From Actinomycetospora lutea (GTDB lineage: Bacteria > Actinomycetota > Actinomycetes > Mycobacteriales > Pseudonocardiaceae), in contig NZ_JAQZAL010000020.1 of NCBI RefSeq assembly GCF_028737205.1, positions 62,001 to 126,000 on the forward strand: DNA of 64,000 nucleotides, in the 5' to 3' direction. Below are positions 27,655 through 36,583 of this stretch, in pieces; position 1 is the first letter of the stretch; every line of letters begins with the position of its first letter. The notes under the pieces are model-generated. The model saw only the letters and a program-made list of their open reading frames with translations, was not told the origin of the DNA and made no database searches. The translations under genes and the position numbers were made by a program.

Positions 27655-28371
27655 TCAGGCGGCGGCGCGGGTGACGTAGAGCCGCGAGTCCCAGCGCGGT
27701 CCGGCGCTGGTGTCGTGGTCGGCGGCCAGCACCGTCGCGCCGCAGGACGCGACGAGCTCGTGGACCCGGTCCTCCGGGGTGCCGTGCATCTCCATCCCGC
27801 GGCGCAGGCGCCGGGCGAGGGGGGCGGGCAGGGCGCGCAGCGCGAACCCGGCCGGCGTCGCGGCCGGGGTGGTCGGCAGCTGGAACACGACGAGCCCGCC
27901 GGGCTTCGCGACCCGGTAGAACTCGCGGACGTAGCGGTGCGCGAGCTCGGGGGGCATGTGCTGGAGCACCCGGCAGGTGTAGACGAGGTCGGCGCTCGCC
28001 GACTCGACGACCTCGAGCTCCGGCCCCTCGGCGAGGCGGAAGTCCGCCGCCGGCGCGGTCACGATCTCGCGGGCCTTCTCGAGCATGGTGGGCGAGATGT
28101 CGAGACCGACCACCTCGGCGAAGCCCGCCAGCGCGAGGCCGTGGGTGAGGCGGCCCGCCCCGCAGCCGAAGTCGACCGCGCGGCCCCGCGCCGGCGCGGC
28201 CCCGAGGGCGTCCAGCCGGCCGAGGAGCGTCTCGATCTCCCGCGCGCCCGTGGCCAGGAAGTCGTCGGTGGTCCAGCCCCCGCCCGCCTTCTCGCGGTCG
28301 GTGAGGACCGCCCACATCGGGTCCTCCGCGCCCAGTCGGGTCCAGGTCCGGGAGACCTCGTCGATTCCCAC
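27655..28371 (-). CDS. SAM-dependent methyltransferase (class I)
   Basis: This 238-residue Rossmann-fold methyltransferase has the SAM motif I VDFGCGAGRLTHGLA, an acidic residue after strand 2 (GLDISPTM), motif IV SADLVYTCRVLQHMPP and post-motif PGGLVVFQLPTT. The type resembles methyltransferases of glycan and lipid loci. GTG 28371 has a strong AGGAGGA site. It lies between the GT4 and the putative GT-C gene on the same strand, with gaps of 41 and 9 bases, so its substrate may be the sugar product of that operon. Confidence 0.88.
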   Translation of the reverse strand: MGIDEVSRTWTRLGAEDPMWAVLTDREKAGGGWTTDDFLATGAREIETLLGRLDALGAAPARGRAVDFGCGAGRLTHGLALAGFAEVVGLDISPTMLEKAREIVTAPAADFRLAEGPELEVVESASADLVYTCRVLQHMPPELAHRYVREFYRVAKPGGLVVFQLPTTPAATPAGFALRALPAPLARRLRRGMEMHGTPEDRVHELVASCGATVLAADHDTSAGPRWDSRLYVTRAAA

Positions 28372-28412
28372 GGTTCCTCCTCGGGGCTGTGGACGGGGTG
28401 GGGGGTGCGGGC

Positions 28413-29558
28413 TCATCGACCCGCGGCCTTGGTGAACACGGCCTCGTAGGCGTCGAGCACGGACTCGACGCTGTAGAGCGCCGCGGCCGAGGCGCTCCCG
28501 GTCGTGGCGTCGGGCGGGTCGTCGCGCAGGCGCGCCAGCGCGGCGGTCAGGCCGGCGACGTCGCGCGGGGCGACGACGGCGCCGAACCCGGTGTTCTCGA
28601 CGACGGTCCGGACGCCCGGGAGGTCGCTGACCACGGCCGGCACCCCGGCCATCATGGCCACGACCTGCACGATGCCGAACGCCTCGAACGCGTTCACCGA
28701 GGGCAGGGCGAAGGCGTCGAGCGAGGCGTAGAAGTCGTCGACGTCGGACTCCGGCAGGAAGCCCAGCATCGAGATGCGCGGGTCGTCGCCGATGTGGCGC
28801 CGCACCGTCTCGACGACGCTGCCCCCGGCCACGCCCTCGAAGTCGCCTCCGATGAGCAGCCGGGCGTCCGGGTCGTCGAGCGCGAGGAAGGCGTCGACGA
28901 GGTGCTCGACGCCCTTCTCCTCGACGATGCGCCCCAGGAAGCCCACGTGGAAGCCCGGGCCGCGCCGGAAGGTCGGGCGCCCACCGGTCCGCGGCGGGCA
29001 CGGCGGCGGCACGGCGACCATGGTGCCGTCGATCGACGGCCACATCCGGCTGTGCCGCGCGTAGTCCTCGCTGCTGACCACCGACGCCGCCGACCGGCGC
29101 AGCGCGACGCGGCTCGACAGGTCGATGGCCCCGTGCTGCAGGCCGTTGATCGCGCGCACCAGCAACGGACCGTCACCGGTGGGCAGCGACACGTCGCAGT
29201 GGTAGGTCGACACGACCGGGCGCGGCGACAGGCGCGCGAGGAGACCGGCCTCCACGAGCGGGAGGTGCAGGTTCACCACCGTCGAGCGGCGCATCTCGCG
29301 CAGCGCCAGGCGGGTGAGGTTCAGGCCGACGGTGCCCTTGCCGACCCGCGCGAGCACCGGCGCCCGGACGACCCGCACACCGTTCACGACCTCGTGGGTC
29401 GGCAGCTCGGGGTCGTGCTTCGAGGCGACGACACAGACCCGCCACCCGCGCGCCGCGAGCCCCTCGGCGAGGTCCCGCGCCACGTTCGTCAGACCCGAGA
29501 CGTACGGGGCGTAGTAGGTCAGCACGATCACGAGGTCGTTGCGCTGGTCGTCGTCCAT
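28413..29558 (-). CDS. Glycosyltransferase family 4 enzyme
   Basis: The 381-residue GT-B enzyme shows the N-terminal acceptor domain (TYYAPYVSGLTNVARDLAEG), VSTYHCDV and the donor domain with FLGRIVEEKGVEHLVDAF and VAPRDV. The region that normally holds the EX7E pair reads FEAFGIVQVVAMMAGVP. The first Glu is present but the second is Val, which is unusual and may change donor binding. ATG 29558 has a GGGAGG site. It heads an operon with a methyltransferase and a membrane protein and is divergent from the first Emb gene, sharing about 130 bases of control region. Confidence 0.88.
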   Translation of the reverse strand: MDDDQRNDLVIVLTYYAPYVSGLTNVARDLAEGLAARGWRVCVVASKHDPELPTHEVVNGVRVVRAPVLARVGKGTVGLNLTRLALREMRRSTVVNLHLPLVEAGLLARLSPRPVVSTYHCDVSLPTGDGPLLVRAINGLQHGAIDLSSRVALRRSAASVVSSEDYARHSRMWPSIDGTMVAVPPPCPPRTGGRPTFRRGPGFHVGFLGRIVEEKGVEHLVDAFLALDDPDARLLIGGDFEGVAGGSVVETVRRHIGDDPRISMLGFLPESDVDDFYASLDAFALPSVNAFEAFGIVQVVAMMAGVPAVVSDLPGVRTVVENTGFGAVVAPRDVAGLTAALARLRDDPPDATTGSASAAALYSVESVLDAYEAVFTKAAGR

Positions 29559-29648
29559 CGCCCTCCCTCGGTGTCCGCGCGGCCCGCCCGATCCGCCCGG
29601 CCACTGTAAAGGGGTCGACCGCGGCGACCTCTCACGGGCAGTAGTTGC

Positions 29649-29654
29649 TAGCGT
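29649..29654 (+). promoter_or_regulatory. Probable -10 box of the first emb gene
   Basis: TAGCGT lies exactly 34 bases before GTG 29689. A TG one base upstream of it would make an extended -10. The same hexamer stands at the same distance before the second emb gene. Confidence 0.5.
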
Positions 29655-29688
29655 TCGGTATCCGCAGACCGACACGAGAGCGCGACCG

Positions 29689-32600
29689 GTGACGGCGACC
29701 CCCCGGACCTCGCCGGACACCGCCGGGTCCCGTGACGACGAGGCCACGAGGCCCGGCGCCGGTGTCGCTCCGCCGACGTGGCCGCTCCCGGTGGCGCTCG
29801 CCGCCGCGGCGGTGGCGCTGGTCTGTGCGGTCCTCCTGCCGCTCCTGCCGGTCACGGTCGACCAGCCGGTGGTGTCGTGGCCCGAGGACCCCTCGGCGCC
29901 GGCCTCGACGGCCCTCCACCTGACGACCCAGCGCCCGCTCGCCCTCGACGTGCGGGCGGACTGCACGGCGGCACGGGCGGCGGGCGACGGCCTGGTGCTG
30001 GCGACGATGCCGCCGCCGTCGACCGGGACGCCGGCCTCGGCGCTGCTGGTGACCGCCCGCGACGACCGGCTCGCGGTCGTCTCCCGCGGGGTCCCGCTGT
30101 TCGACGGCCCACTGCCCCCCGGCGCCTGCAGCCTCGCCGTGACCGGCGACGTCGACGGGGGGCTGACCGTCGCGCTCGACGGGCGCGTCGTGGGACGTGG
30201 CGCCCCCGATCTGCTCCCCGACGTCGACGCCCTCGTGACGTCGGTACCGGCCGCGGCGCCGGGGACCCCGGCCGGGCTCGCCGTGCGGCTCACCCTCGAC
30301 GACCAGTTCGCCACCAGCCCGACCCCGGTCAAGACCGCGGTGACCGTGCTGCTCGTCCTCGCCGTGCTCGTCGGGCTCGGCGCCCTGGTCGTGCGCGACC
30401 GCCACGCGTCGCCGGCCCACGGCGGCGGCCGCCGGCGCGTGCCCCGCCCGCGCGTGGTCGACGCCGTCGTGCCCGCGGTGCTCGTGCTGTGGACCTTCCT
30501 CGCGCCGATGACCGACGACGACGGCTACTACAGCGCGATGGCGGCGAACGTGCCGTTCACCGGCTACGTCGCGAACTACTACCAGCTCTACAACCAGAGC
30601 TTCACGCCCTTCACGTGGATCTACTACGTCCTCTCGGTGTGGCAGACCGAGATCGGCCTGAGTCCCGTGCTGCTCCGGGTGCCCTCGCTCGTCCTGGCCC
30701 TCGTCACGTGGGTCCTCCTGCGCGCGTACGTGTCGCGGGCCCTGCCCGCCGGCACGGGCCGCGGCCGGGCCGTCGCCCTGCACGCCGCCCTGGCCATCGC
30801 GTTCCTGGCCTGGTGGCTGCCCTACGACATGGGCGTGCGGGCCGAGGCCGTCGTCGCGACCAGCGTCGTCGCCAGCCTGCTCGCGCTCGCCGTCGGTCTC
30901 GAGCGCGACCGGTGGAGCCTCCTGGGGCTCTCCGTGGGCGTCGCCGCGTTCGGGGCGACCGCGGCCCCGACCGGCTTCGTCGCCCTCGCGCCGCTGCTCG
31001 CGTGCCTGCCCGCGGTGTGGCGGCGGCTGCGGGGCGACGGCACGCGCCGCCGGGCGTTCGGGCGCCTGGTCGCGGTGTCCGGTCCCGGCGCGCTGGTCGG
31101 CGTCCTGGCGTTCGCCGACGGGTCCCTGCGCGACTTCCTGCGCGCCCAGCAGATCTTCCTCGGCATGCAGTCGCAGGAGAGCTGGTACACCGAGATCGTC
31201 CGGTGGGGCTACCTGCTCGACGACACCGCCCCGATGGGGGCCTACGCCAAGCGGGCGCCCGTCCTCGTCGGGCTCGTGGCGCTGGCCGTCCTCGGCCTGC
31301 TCGCGACCTACCTGCGGGGCCGGGGGCGCCCCCTGCCGACGCGCACCGCCCTCGCGGGGACCACCCTGCTGCTCGGCTTCGCGCTGCTCTTGCTGACCCC
31401 GAGCAAGTGGACCCACCACTTCGGCACGCTCGCGGGGGTCGGCGCCGCGGTCCTCGCCCTCGTGGTCGTCGGCGCCCCGGTGCTGCTGCGCGACCTCGCC
31501 GGCGGCGACACGACGCGCCCGGTGCTGCGCCCGCCGGTCGTGGTCGGCGCGGGCCTGGTGGTGGCGGTCGTCGCGGGGCTCGCCGGGCACGGAGCGAACG
31601 CCTGGCCCTACTCGTGGCTGCTCGGGCTGCCGGACGCCGGCGAGGCGCCGACGGTCGCGTTCGTGGCCCTCGGGCAGCCGGCCTGGTGGCTCCTCGGCGG
31701 GCTCGTCGTCGCGGGCGCGCTGCTCGTGCTGGTCCGGCGGCGGGCACCGGAGTGGCGCCCGGTGCTGGGCGTGCTCACCGTAGCGGTCACCGCGTCGGCG
31801 GTGCTGCTCGTGAGCACCGTCTACCTGGTCGGGAGCTTCGCCCTGGCCACCGCGCGCACGGCGGACACCTGGTCGCCCTGGGCCGACGCGGTGCGCGACC
31901 CCCTCGGGCGCGACTGCGTCGCCGCGTCGCAGATGCAGGTCCTGGATCCGGCCGGCGCGCGGCCGATGAGCCCCGTGCCCGGGCTGCCCTCCCCCGTGCC
32001 GGGCGGGCCCTCGGGGTTCGTCCCGGGCGGCTGGTTCCCCGCGAGCCCGCCCCCGGACGTCGCGGGCGCGACGACCTGGGGCAGCTTCACCCCACCGCCC
32101 GCCGGACCCGCGGCGGCGATCGGCGACGACGCGACGGTCGGCTCGTTCGCCACGCCGTGGTACGCGATCCCCGACCGGCCCGACGCCGCCATGACCACGT
32201 CGGTCTCGGGCCGGACCGGGGGCGGCAACGTCCTGCGCGTCGAGTACGCCCGGCCGGAGGGCGACCGCCTGGTCCCCGTCGGGGAGGCGGAGCTGGGCGT
32301 CGACCCGGACGGCGGAGCCGTCGACTCCCCGACCTGGCGCGGCCTCCTGCTCGAGGCGGGCAACGGCCCGCCGCCCGGGGCCTCCGTGATGCGTCTCGTC
32401 GCCGAGGACACCTCCACCGCCCGCGGCGGGTGGCTCGCGTTCACCGCCCCGACGGTCCAGCGCTGGACGTCGCTGCAGGACTACGCCGTGCCCGGCGAGG
32501 CCTCGGCCGTCAGCTGGCAGTACGCGTTCCTGTTCCCGTGCCAGCGCAAGCCCGTCCAGGCCGCCGGCATCAACGAGCCCTCGACCCTCGGCGTCGTGTG

Positions 32601-32886
32601 GGGCGACCAGGAGCTGGCCTACGACCTCGACGGGATCTGGCAGATCCCCCGGGGCGGGATGTTCGCCCAGAGCGCGCGGGACTCGTCGATGGTCGGGCTG
32701 GTCACCCGCCTGCGCGACGCCCCCGACGCCGAGGCGGGGACGGTCTACCGGCTCCGGCCGTACGTCCCGGACACCGGCGCCTACCGCCTCGAGAAGGACA
32801 GCGTCACCGTCGCCGGGTGGACGCCTGCGCCCAACACGACGATGTCCACCCCGGTCGACGAGATCCGCATCCGGCCGGACTCGTAG
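29689..32886 (+). CDS. Arabinosyltransferase, Emb family (paralogue 1)
   Basis: This GT-C enzyme of 1065 residues uses decaprenyl-phospho-arabinose to build arabinan outside the membrane. An N-terminal membrane helix and a periplasmic jelly-roll-like region (about 60-200) precede the multi-helix core. The core carries the catalytic acidic motif TDDDGYYSAM (Asp276-278) and the downstream FTGYVANYYQLYNQSFTPF loop. The C-terminal carbohydrate-binding region ends with the family FLFPCQRKP stretch. It is the most divergent of the three Emb paralogues in this window. Which of EmbA, EmbB or EmbC it matches cannot be told by eye. GTG 29689 is chosen because the N-terminal helix follows it and a conserved promoter geometry precedes it. 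Confidence 0.93.
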   Translation: MTATPRTSPDTAGSRDDEATRPGAGVAPPTWPLPVALAAAAVALVCAVLLPLLPVTVDQPVVSWPEDPSAPASTALHLTTQRPLALDVRADCTAARAAGDGLVLATMPPPSTGTPASALLVTARDDRLAVVSRGVPLFDGPLPPGACSLAVTGDVDGGLTVALDGRVVGRGAPDLLPDVDALVTSVPAAAPGTPAGLAVRLTLDDQFATSPTPVKTAVTVLLVLAVLVGLGALVVRDRHASPAHGGGRRRVPRPRVVDAVVPAVLVLWTFLAPMTDDDGYYSAMAANVPFTGYVANYYQLYNQSFTPFTWIYYVLSVWQTEIGLSPVLLRVPSLVLALVTWVLLRAYVSRALPAGTGRGRAVALHAALAIAFLAWWLPYDMGVRAEAVVATSVVASLLALAVGLERDRWSLLGLSVGVAAFGATAAPTGFVALAPLLACLPAVWRRLRGDGTRRRAFGRLVAVSGPGALVGVLAFADGSLRDFLRAQQIFLGMQSQESWYTEIVRWGYLLDDTAPMGAYAKRAPVLVGLVALAVLGLLATYLRGRGRPLPTRTALAGTTLLLGFALLLLTPSKWTHHFGTLAGVGAAVLALVVVGAPVLLRDLAGGDTTRPVLRPPVVVGAGLVVAVVAGLAGHGANAWPYSWLLGLPDAGEAPTVAFVALGQPAWWLLGGLVVAGALLVLVRRRAPEWRPVLGVLTVAVTASAVLLVSTVYLVGSFALATARTADTWSPWADAVRDPLGRDCVAASQMQVLDPAGARPMSPVPGLPSPVPGGPSGFVPGGWFPASPPPDVAGATTWGSFTPPPAGPAAAIGDDATVGSFATPWYAIPDRPDAAMTTSVSGRTGGGNVLRVEYARPEGDRLVPVGEAELGVDPDGGAVDSPTWRGLLLEAGNGPPPGASVMRLVAEDTSTARGGWLAFTAPTVQRWTSLQDYAVPGEASAVSWQYAFLFPCQRKPVQAAGINEPSTLGVVWGDQELAYDLDGIWQIPRGGMFAQSARDSSMVGLVTRLRDAPDAEAGTVYRLRPYVPDTGAYRLEKDSVTVAGWTPAPNTTMSTPVDEIRIRPDS

Positions 32887-32904
32887 GGACCCGACACGGC
32901 GGGC

Positions 32905-34377
32905 TCAGTTCGCGACCTGCGGGTCCGGCTCCGGCAGGAGGCGCGCCCACTCGTGCCGATCGGGCGACCGCGAGACGGGCCAGCGGCCGGGTCCGGGTTC
33001 GGTGAGGCCGAGCTCGAGGCGATACCTGACCGGCGTACGCGGGGGCACCTCGTAGTGGAGGTAGTTGAGCTCCCAGCTCGGGTGGGCGGCGCGCCACCGG
33101 GCGACCAGGTGGTCGACGCGGCCGGGGTCGGACAGCACCGGATCCACCACGGTGCAGCCCCGGTCCTGGCAGTAGAAGGCGAGCGCGCCGATCTCCCCGC
33201 CCATGACGACCCCGTCGGTGGGCAGGTCGCGGGCGATCGCCGCGTACTGGGCGTCGGTCGCCCAGTTCTGCCGCATCGGGGCGAGCCCCTCGACCCAGAG
33301 CGACCCGTGCGCGATCGAGCCGGCCACGCACCCGGCCACCACCAGGCCGGGCACCACCGCCGCCCAGGGCCGCGACCGGGCGGCGACCAGCACCAGCGCC
33401 AGCCCGAGCCCGGTGACGGCGGGCGCCAGGTAGTACTCGATGGGCGGGGTCTCGGTGCAGGCGAGGGCGCCGATGTGGGCGGCTCCGGCGGCACCGATCG
33501 CGACAGCTGACCACTGCTGTCGCCACAGGGCGATCCCCAGGGCCGCCAGCCCGGCCGCCAACGTCACGGCGACGGCGACCGTGGCCCACCCGTACGTCGG
33601 CCACCAGAAGGCGGGCGTGAACAGCGTCGAGCCACCCCAGGACCCGTTCGCCCACTTCACCGCGACCGAGTTCGCCCACGCTGACCCGAAGTGCAGCCAG
33701 GAGAACAGCACCCACGGCAACGCGACCGCGGCGCCGAGCGGCAGGGCCAGGACCAGTCGCCGGGACACGGTGACCGCCAGGACCACGACGGCCGCAACGG
33801 CGGCGATCGTGAGGTCCGGGCGGGCGAGGAACGCGGCACCCGTCAGGAGCCCCGTCGCACCCCATCGAGCGTCGCTGCCGTAGCGGACCACACCGATGAT
33901 CACGGCGGAGCACAGGAACGGTTCGAGGCCGATCGCCGAGGTCAGGACGGGCGAGGTCGCCAGCAGCGCCGGTCCGACCACGGCGGCGACGGGGCCGCCG
34001 AGGTGGTGGAGCCACCAGGCGGCCACCGCGAGACAGGCGCACAACAGGAGGCCCGCGGCCAGGAAGGCCTGGTACCCGGTCAGGATGTGCAACCCGGCGA
34101 GCAGCCAGACGTTCAAGGGGGACGTCGCGGTGTTCGACTCGATCCCCGTCGTCAACGCCCACTGCCCGTGCTCGGCCAGGTTGCGCGCGAACGACAGCGA
34201 GATCAGTCCGTCGTCGGGCATCGCGTCGTGCGCGACCGCGAAGAGCACGACGCCGAGCAGAGCGCCCCAGGCGACCGGCCACTCCTGCACGAGCCGGCGG
34301 ATCCCCGACGGGGAATGCTCCCCCACATCAGGAGCCGCGGACGGCTCGCGATCGGTCGTCAACCCCCCGGTCGCCAT
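32905..34377 (-). CDS. GT-C-type membrane glycosyltransferase (AftB-like)
   Basis: The 490-residue protein has about ten to eleven helices. A GT-C signature follows helix 1: AMPDDGLISLSFARNLAEHG, with Asp55-Asp56, as in AftB and other polyprenyl-phosphate-sugar dependent enzymes. A periplasmic tail of about 120 residues contains GGEIGALAFYC and WELNYLHYEVPP. In mycobacteria AftB adds the terminal beta-1,2-arabinofuranose, and the nearby emb genes make an arabinosyltransferase role plausible. The exact linkage is unknown. ATG 34377 is preferred to an in-frame GTG eight codons earlier. The gene converges with the first emb gene. Confidence 0.78.
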   Translation of the reverse strand: MATGGLTTDREPSAAPDVGEHSPSGIRRLVQEWPVAWGALLGVVLFAVAHDAMPDDGLISLSFARNLAEHGQWALTTGIESNTATSPLNVWLLAGLHILTGYQAFLAAGLLLCACLAVAAWWLHHLGGPVAAVVGPALLATSPVLTSAIGLEPFLCSAVIIGVVRYGSDARWGATGLLTGAAFLARPDLTIAAVAAVVVLAVTVSRRLVLALPLGAAVALPWVLFSWLHFGSAWANSVAVKWANGSWGGSTLFTPAFWWPTYGWATVAVAVTLAAGLAALGIALWRQQWSAVAIGAAGAAHIGALACTETPPIEYYLAPAVTGLGLALVLVAARSRPWAAVVPGLVVAGCVAGSIAHGSLWVEGLAPMRQNWATDAQYAAIARDLPTDGVVMGGEIGALAFYCQDRGCTVVDPVLSDPGRVDHLVARWRAAHPSWELNYLHYEVPPRTPVRYRLELGLTEPGPGRWPVSRSPDRHEWARLLPEPDPQVAN

Positions 34378-34442
34378 CGGACCAGCGTGCCGCAGGGGCA
34401 CCCCCGGTTCGCGTCCGGGTCAGCGTGGGCGGACGGTCGGTC

Positions 34443-35129
34443 TCAGGGCCGGCGCAGCACGAAGATCGAGGACTCGCCGCTGCCGGGCCGCAGGACCAGG
34501 CGCCCGGACAGGAACTGCAGGAACGCCGGCACGGCGTGCAGGCCCGCGTCGAGCAGCTTCGGCAGCCGGCCGTAGGGCACGTCCCAGAGCCCGTCGGTGC
34601 CCTCGCGCTCGACGACGAACCCGCGGGCGGTGATGAACTCCCGCCACTCCGCGTGCGACTTCAGGTTGATGTGCGTCGGGTCGGCGAAGCCCATCCAGGC
34701 CTCGCCGGCGAGCTTCCTCCCCCGTCCGGCGGGGTCGGGCATGACGACCAGCGCGTGCCCGCCCGGGCGCAGGATGCGCCGCCAGGTCGTCAGGGTCTGC
34801 GACGCCACCTCGTCCTCGAGGTGCTCGAGCACGTGGATCGCGGTGAGGGCGCCGAAGGAGGCGTCGGCGAGCTCGGCGGGGTCGGTGGTGACCTCGCACC
34901 CGGGGGCGTTCGCCCGGGCGGTGCGCGCCGAGTACTCCGAGATCTCGAAGCCCGCCGCCGGCCCGAGGGCGGAGAGCCGGCGGACGAGGTGGCCGGTGCC
35001 GCACCCGAAGTCGAGGTAGGGCCCGCCGGCCGCGTAGCGGCGGACGAGCCGGGTGTAGTACCGCAGCGCCGGCCGGTCGTCGGCCTGCCCGTTGAAGCGG
35101 TAGTACTCCTCGTCGTACTCCAGGCTCAC
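34443..35129 (-). CDS. SAM-dependent methyltransferase (class I) beside the flippase
   Basis: The 228-residue enzyme has motif I YLDFGCGTGHLVRRL, acidic strand 2 GFEISEYS, LTAIHVLEHLED and RPGGHALVVMPDP, typical of class I methyltransferases in O-antigen or teichoic acid loci. The C-terminal part (DPTHINLKSHAEWREF, GLWDVPYGRLPKLLD) is also common in glycan methyltransferases. GTG 35129 overlaps the flippase stop by four bases and has a GGGAGGA site inside the flippase gene, so the two are translated together. Confidence 0.88.
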   Translation of the reverse strand: MSLEYDEEYYRFNGQADDRPALRYYTRLVRRYAAGGPYLDFGCGTGHLVRRLSALGPAAGFEISEYSARTARANAPGCEVTTDPAELADASFGALTAIHVLEHLEDEVASQTLTTWRRILRPGGHALVVMPDPAGRGRKLAGEAWMGFADPTHINLKSHAEWREFITARGFVVEREGTDGLWDVPYGRLPKLLDAGLHAVPAFLQFLSGRLVLRPGSGESSIFVLRRP

Positions 35130-36418
35130 GACAGTTCCTCCCGGATGGCTCGGCGTCGCGACAACGCCAGGATCGAGCAGCTCACGACGGCGCCGATCAC
35201 CGACCCGACCAGGAAGGCGACCTCGCCGGACAGGATCACCCCGGGCACGAGCCAGAACGTCAGCCCGGCGGCGGCCAGGCCGGCCATCCAGCTCAGGGCG
35301 ACGTCGACGTGCCGGCCGCGGGCCACGTGGACCTGGGTGACGACGACGAGCCCGATGTGGGCGAGCACGCCGCAGATGATGAGCGCGAGGTCGAGCCCGC
35401 CGATGGCGTAGTCGTCGCCGAAGATGATCGAGACGATCGCGGGGCCGAGCCACCAGGCGAGCGGCACCGCGACGGCCGCGACCGCGACGAGCACCGCGAC
35501 GCCCTTGACGAGCAGGACGAGCACCTCGCGGCGCCGTCCGCGGGCGATCAGCCGGGTCAGCGTCGGGACGACGGCCGACTGCAGCGGCACCACCATCGAC
35601 AGCGGCGCCTTCGCCAGGGTGAACGCGGCGACGAAGACGCCGGCGGCCGCGATCTCCTGCCCGTCGGCGGCCTGCGCCACGACCAGCACCGGCAGCCCGT
35701 TGAGGAGGAGCTGGGCGCACACCGAGCCGACCAGCAGCGGGAGCGCGGCACGGGTCAGTCCCCGGGTGGTGACGGGGCCCATGGGCGTCCCGGCGGAGTA
35801 CCGGCCCCAGGCCACGGCCCGGCGCCAGGCCGCGGGGAGCTGGGGCAGGTGCGACAGCGCGATGGCGGCCACTAGCGCCCAGCAGAACGCGGCGGCGTCC
35901 GCGCCGCCCAGGATGAAGACCGCGCTGGCGAGCCCGAGGCGCACCACGGCGTCGAGGACCATGACCGCGGCGTGCCGGACGAGGCGGTCGGTGCCGATCA
36001 GCGTGCCGCGCACGAGGAACTGGCCGGCCGAGACGACGCACAGCGCGACGAGCGCGAGCAGGACCGAGAGGTTGTCCTCGAGCGCCCGCGACACGATCGG
36101 CAGCGCGACGACGAGGACGACGAGGGCGATGCCGGCGAGGACGGCGGCGGCTCCCGTCGCGGCCCGCAGGAGGGCGCGACGGTCCCCGGGCAGCGGGAGG
36201 CGCCGCGCGAGCTCCTGCTCGAGAGGGAGGAAGGCACCGAAGCCCAGCACGAGGGCGAGCGCCCAGAACGACCCGAAGGTCGCGTACTCGGCCGGCGGCA
36301 GGGCGCGGGCGACCACGGCGAGGTAGACGTTGACGATCAGCCCGGACACCAGCACGCCCAGGCCGGCCGCGCCGATCAGCCTGCGGGCTCCGACGTTGCC
36401 GGGGGCCTGGTCGCTCAC
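35126..36418 (-). CDS. MOP-superfamily polysaccharide flippase
   Basis: The 430-residue membrane protein has about 12 to 14 helices and the features of Wzx/MurJ-like flippases: an early NVYLAVVARALPPAEYATFGSFWAL, paired helices, and a mid-protein RAALPLLVGSVCAQLLLNGLPVLVVA. It probably moves a lipid-linked sugar chain across the membrane. GTG 36418 is chosen because a GAGGAG site lies about 10 bases upstream and a TACGCT box further up gives a leader of about 30 bases. Longer in-frame starts read through that control region. It is divergent from the second emb gene and coupled to a methyltransferase. Confidence 0.85.
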   Translation of the reverse strand: MSDQAPGNVGARRLIGAAGLGVLVSGLIVNVYLAVVARALPPAEYATFGSFWALALVLGFGAFLPLEQELARRLPLPGDRRALLRAATGAAAVLAGIALVVLVVALPIVSRALEDNLSVLLALVALCVVSAGQFLVRGTLIGTDRLVRHAAVMVLDAVVRLGLASAVFILGGADAAAFCWALVAAIALSHLPQLPAAWRRAVAWGRYSAGTPMGPVTTRGLTRAALPLLVGSVCAQLLLNGLPVLVVAQAADGQEIAAAGVFVAAFTLAKAPLSMVVPLQSAVVPTLTRLIARGRRREVLVLLVKGVAVLVAVAAVAVPLAWWLGPAIVSIIFGDDYAIGGLDLALIICGVLAHIGLVVVTQVHVARGRHVDVALSWMAGLAAAGLTFWLVPGVILSGEVAFLVGSVIGAVVSCSILALSRRRAIREELS

Positions 36419-36543
36419 GGCGAGCGACTCCTCACTCGGTGCTGCAATGCCCACAGCGTAGTCGTGCCCCCTCCCGTGACCGTGGAGGACCCGGCCGTCG
36501 ATCGTCGCGACCGCACCCTGCACGACCCGCACGGGGGCCGGGT

Positions 36544-36549
36544 TAGCGT
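36544..36549 (+). promoter_or_regulatory. Probable -10 box of the second emb gene
   Basis: TAGCGT lies exactly 34 bases before GTG 36584, matching the first emb gene in both sequence and distance. Confidence 0.5.
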
Positions 36550-36583
36550 GTCGACCTCAACGATCACGAGGGAGCGGCGGCTG

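Noticed and set aside
36463-36583. An upstream GTG for the second emb gene (36548)
   Set aside because: It would overlap the TAGCGT box that matches the first emb promoter, and GTG 36584 has the better ribosome site.
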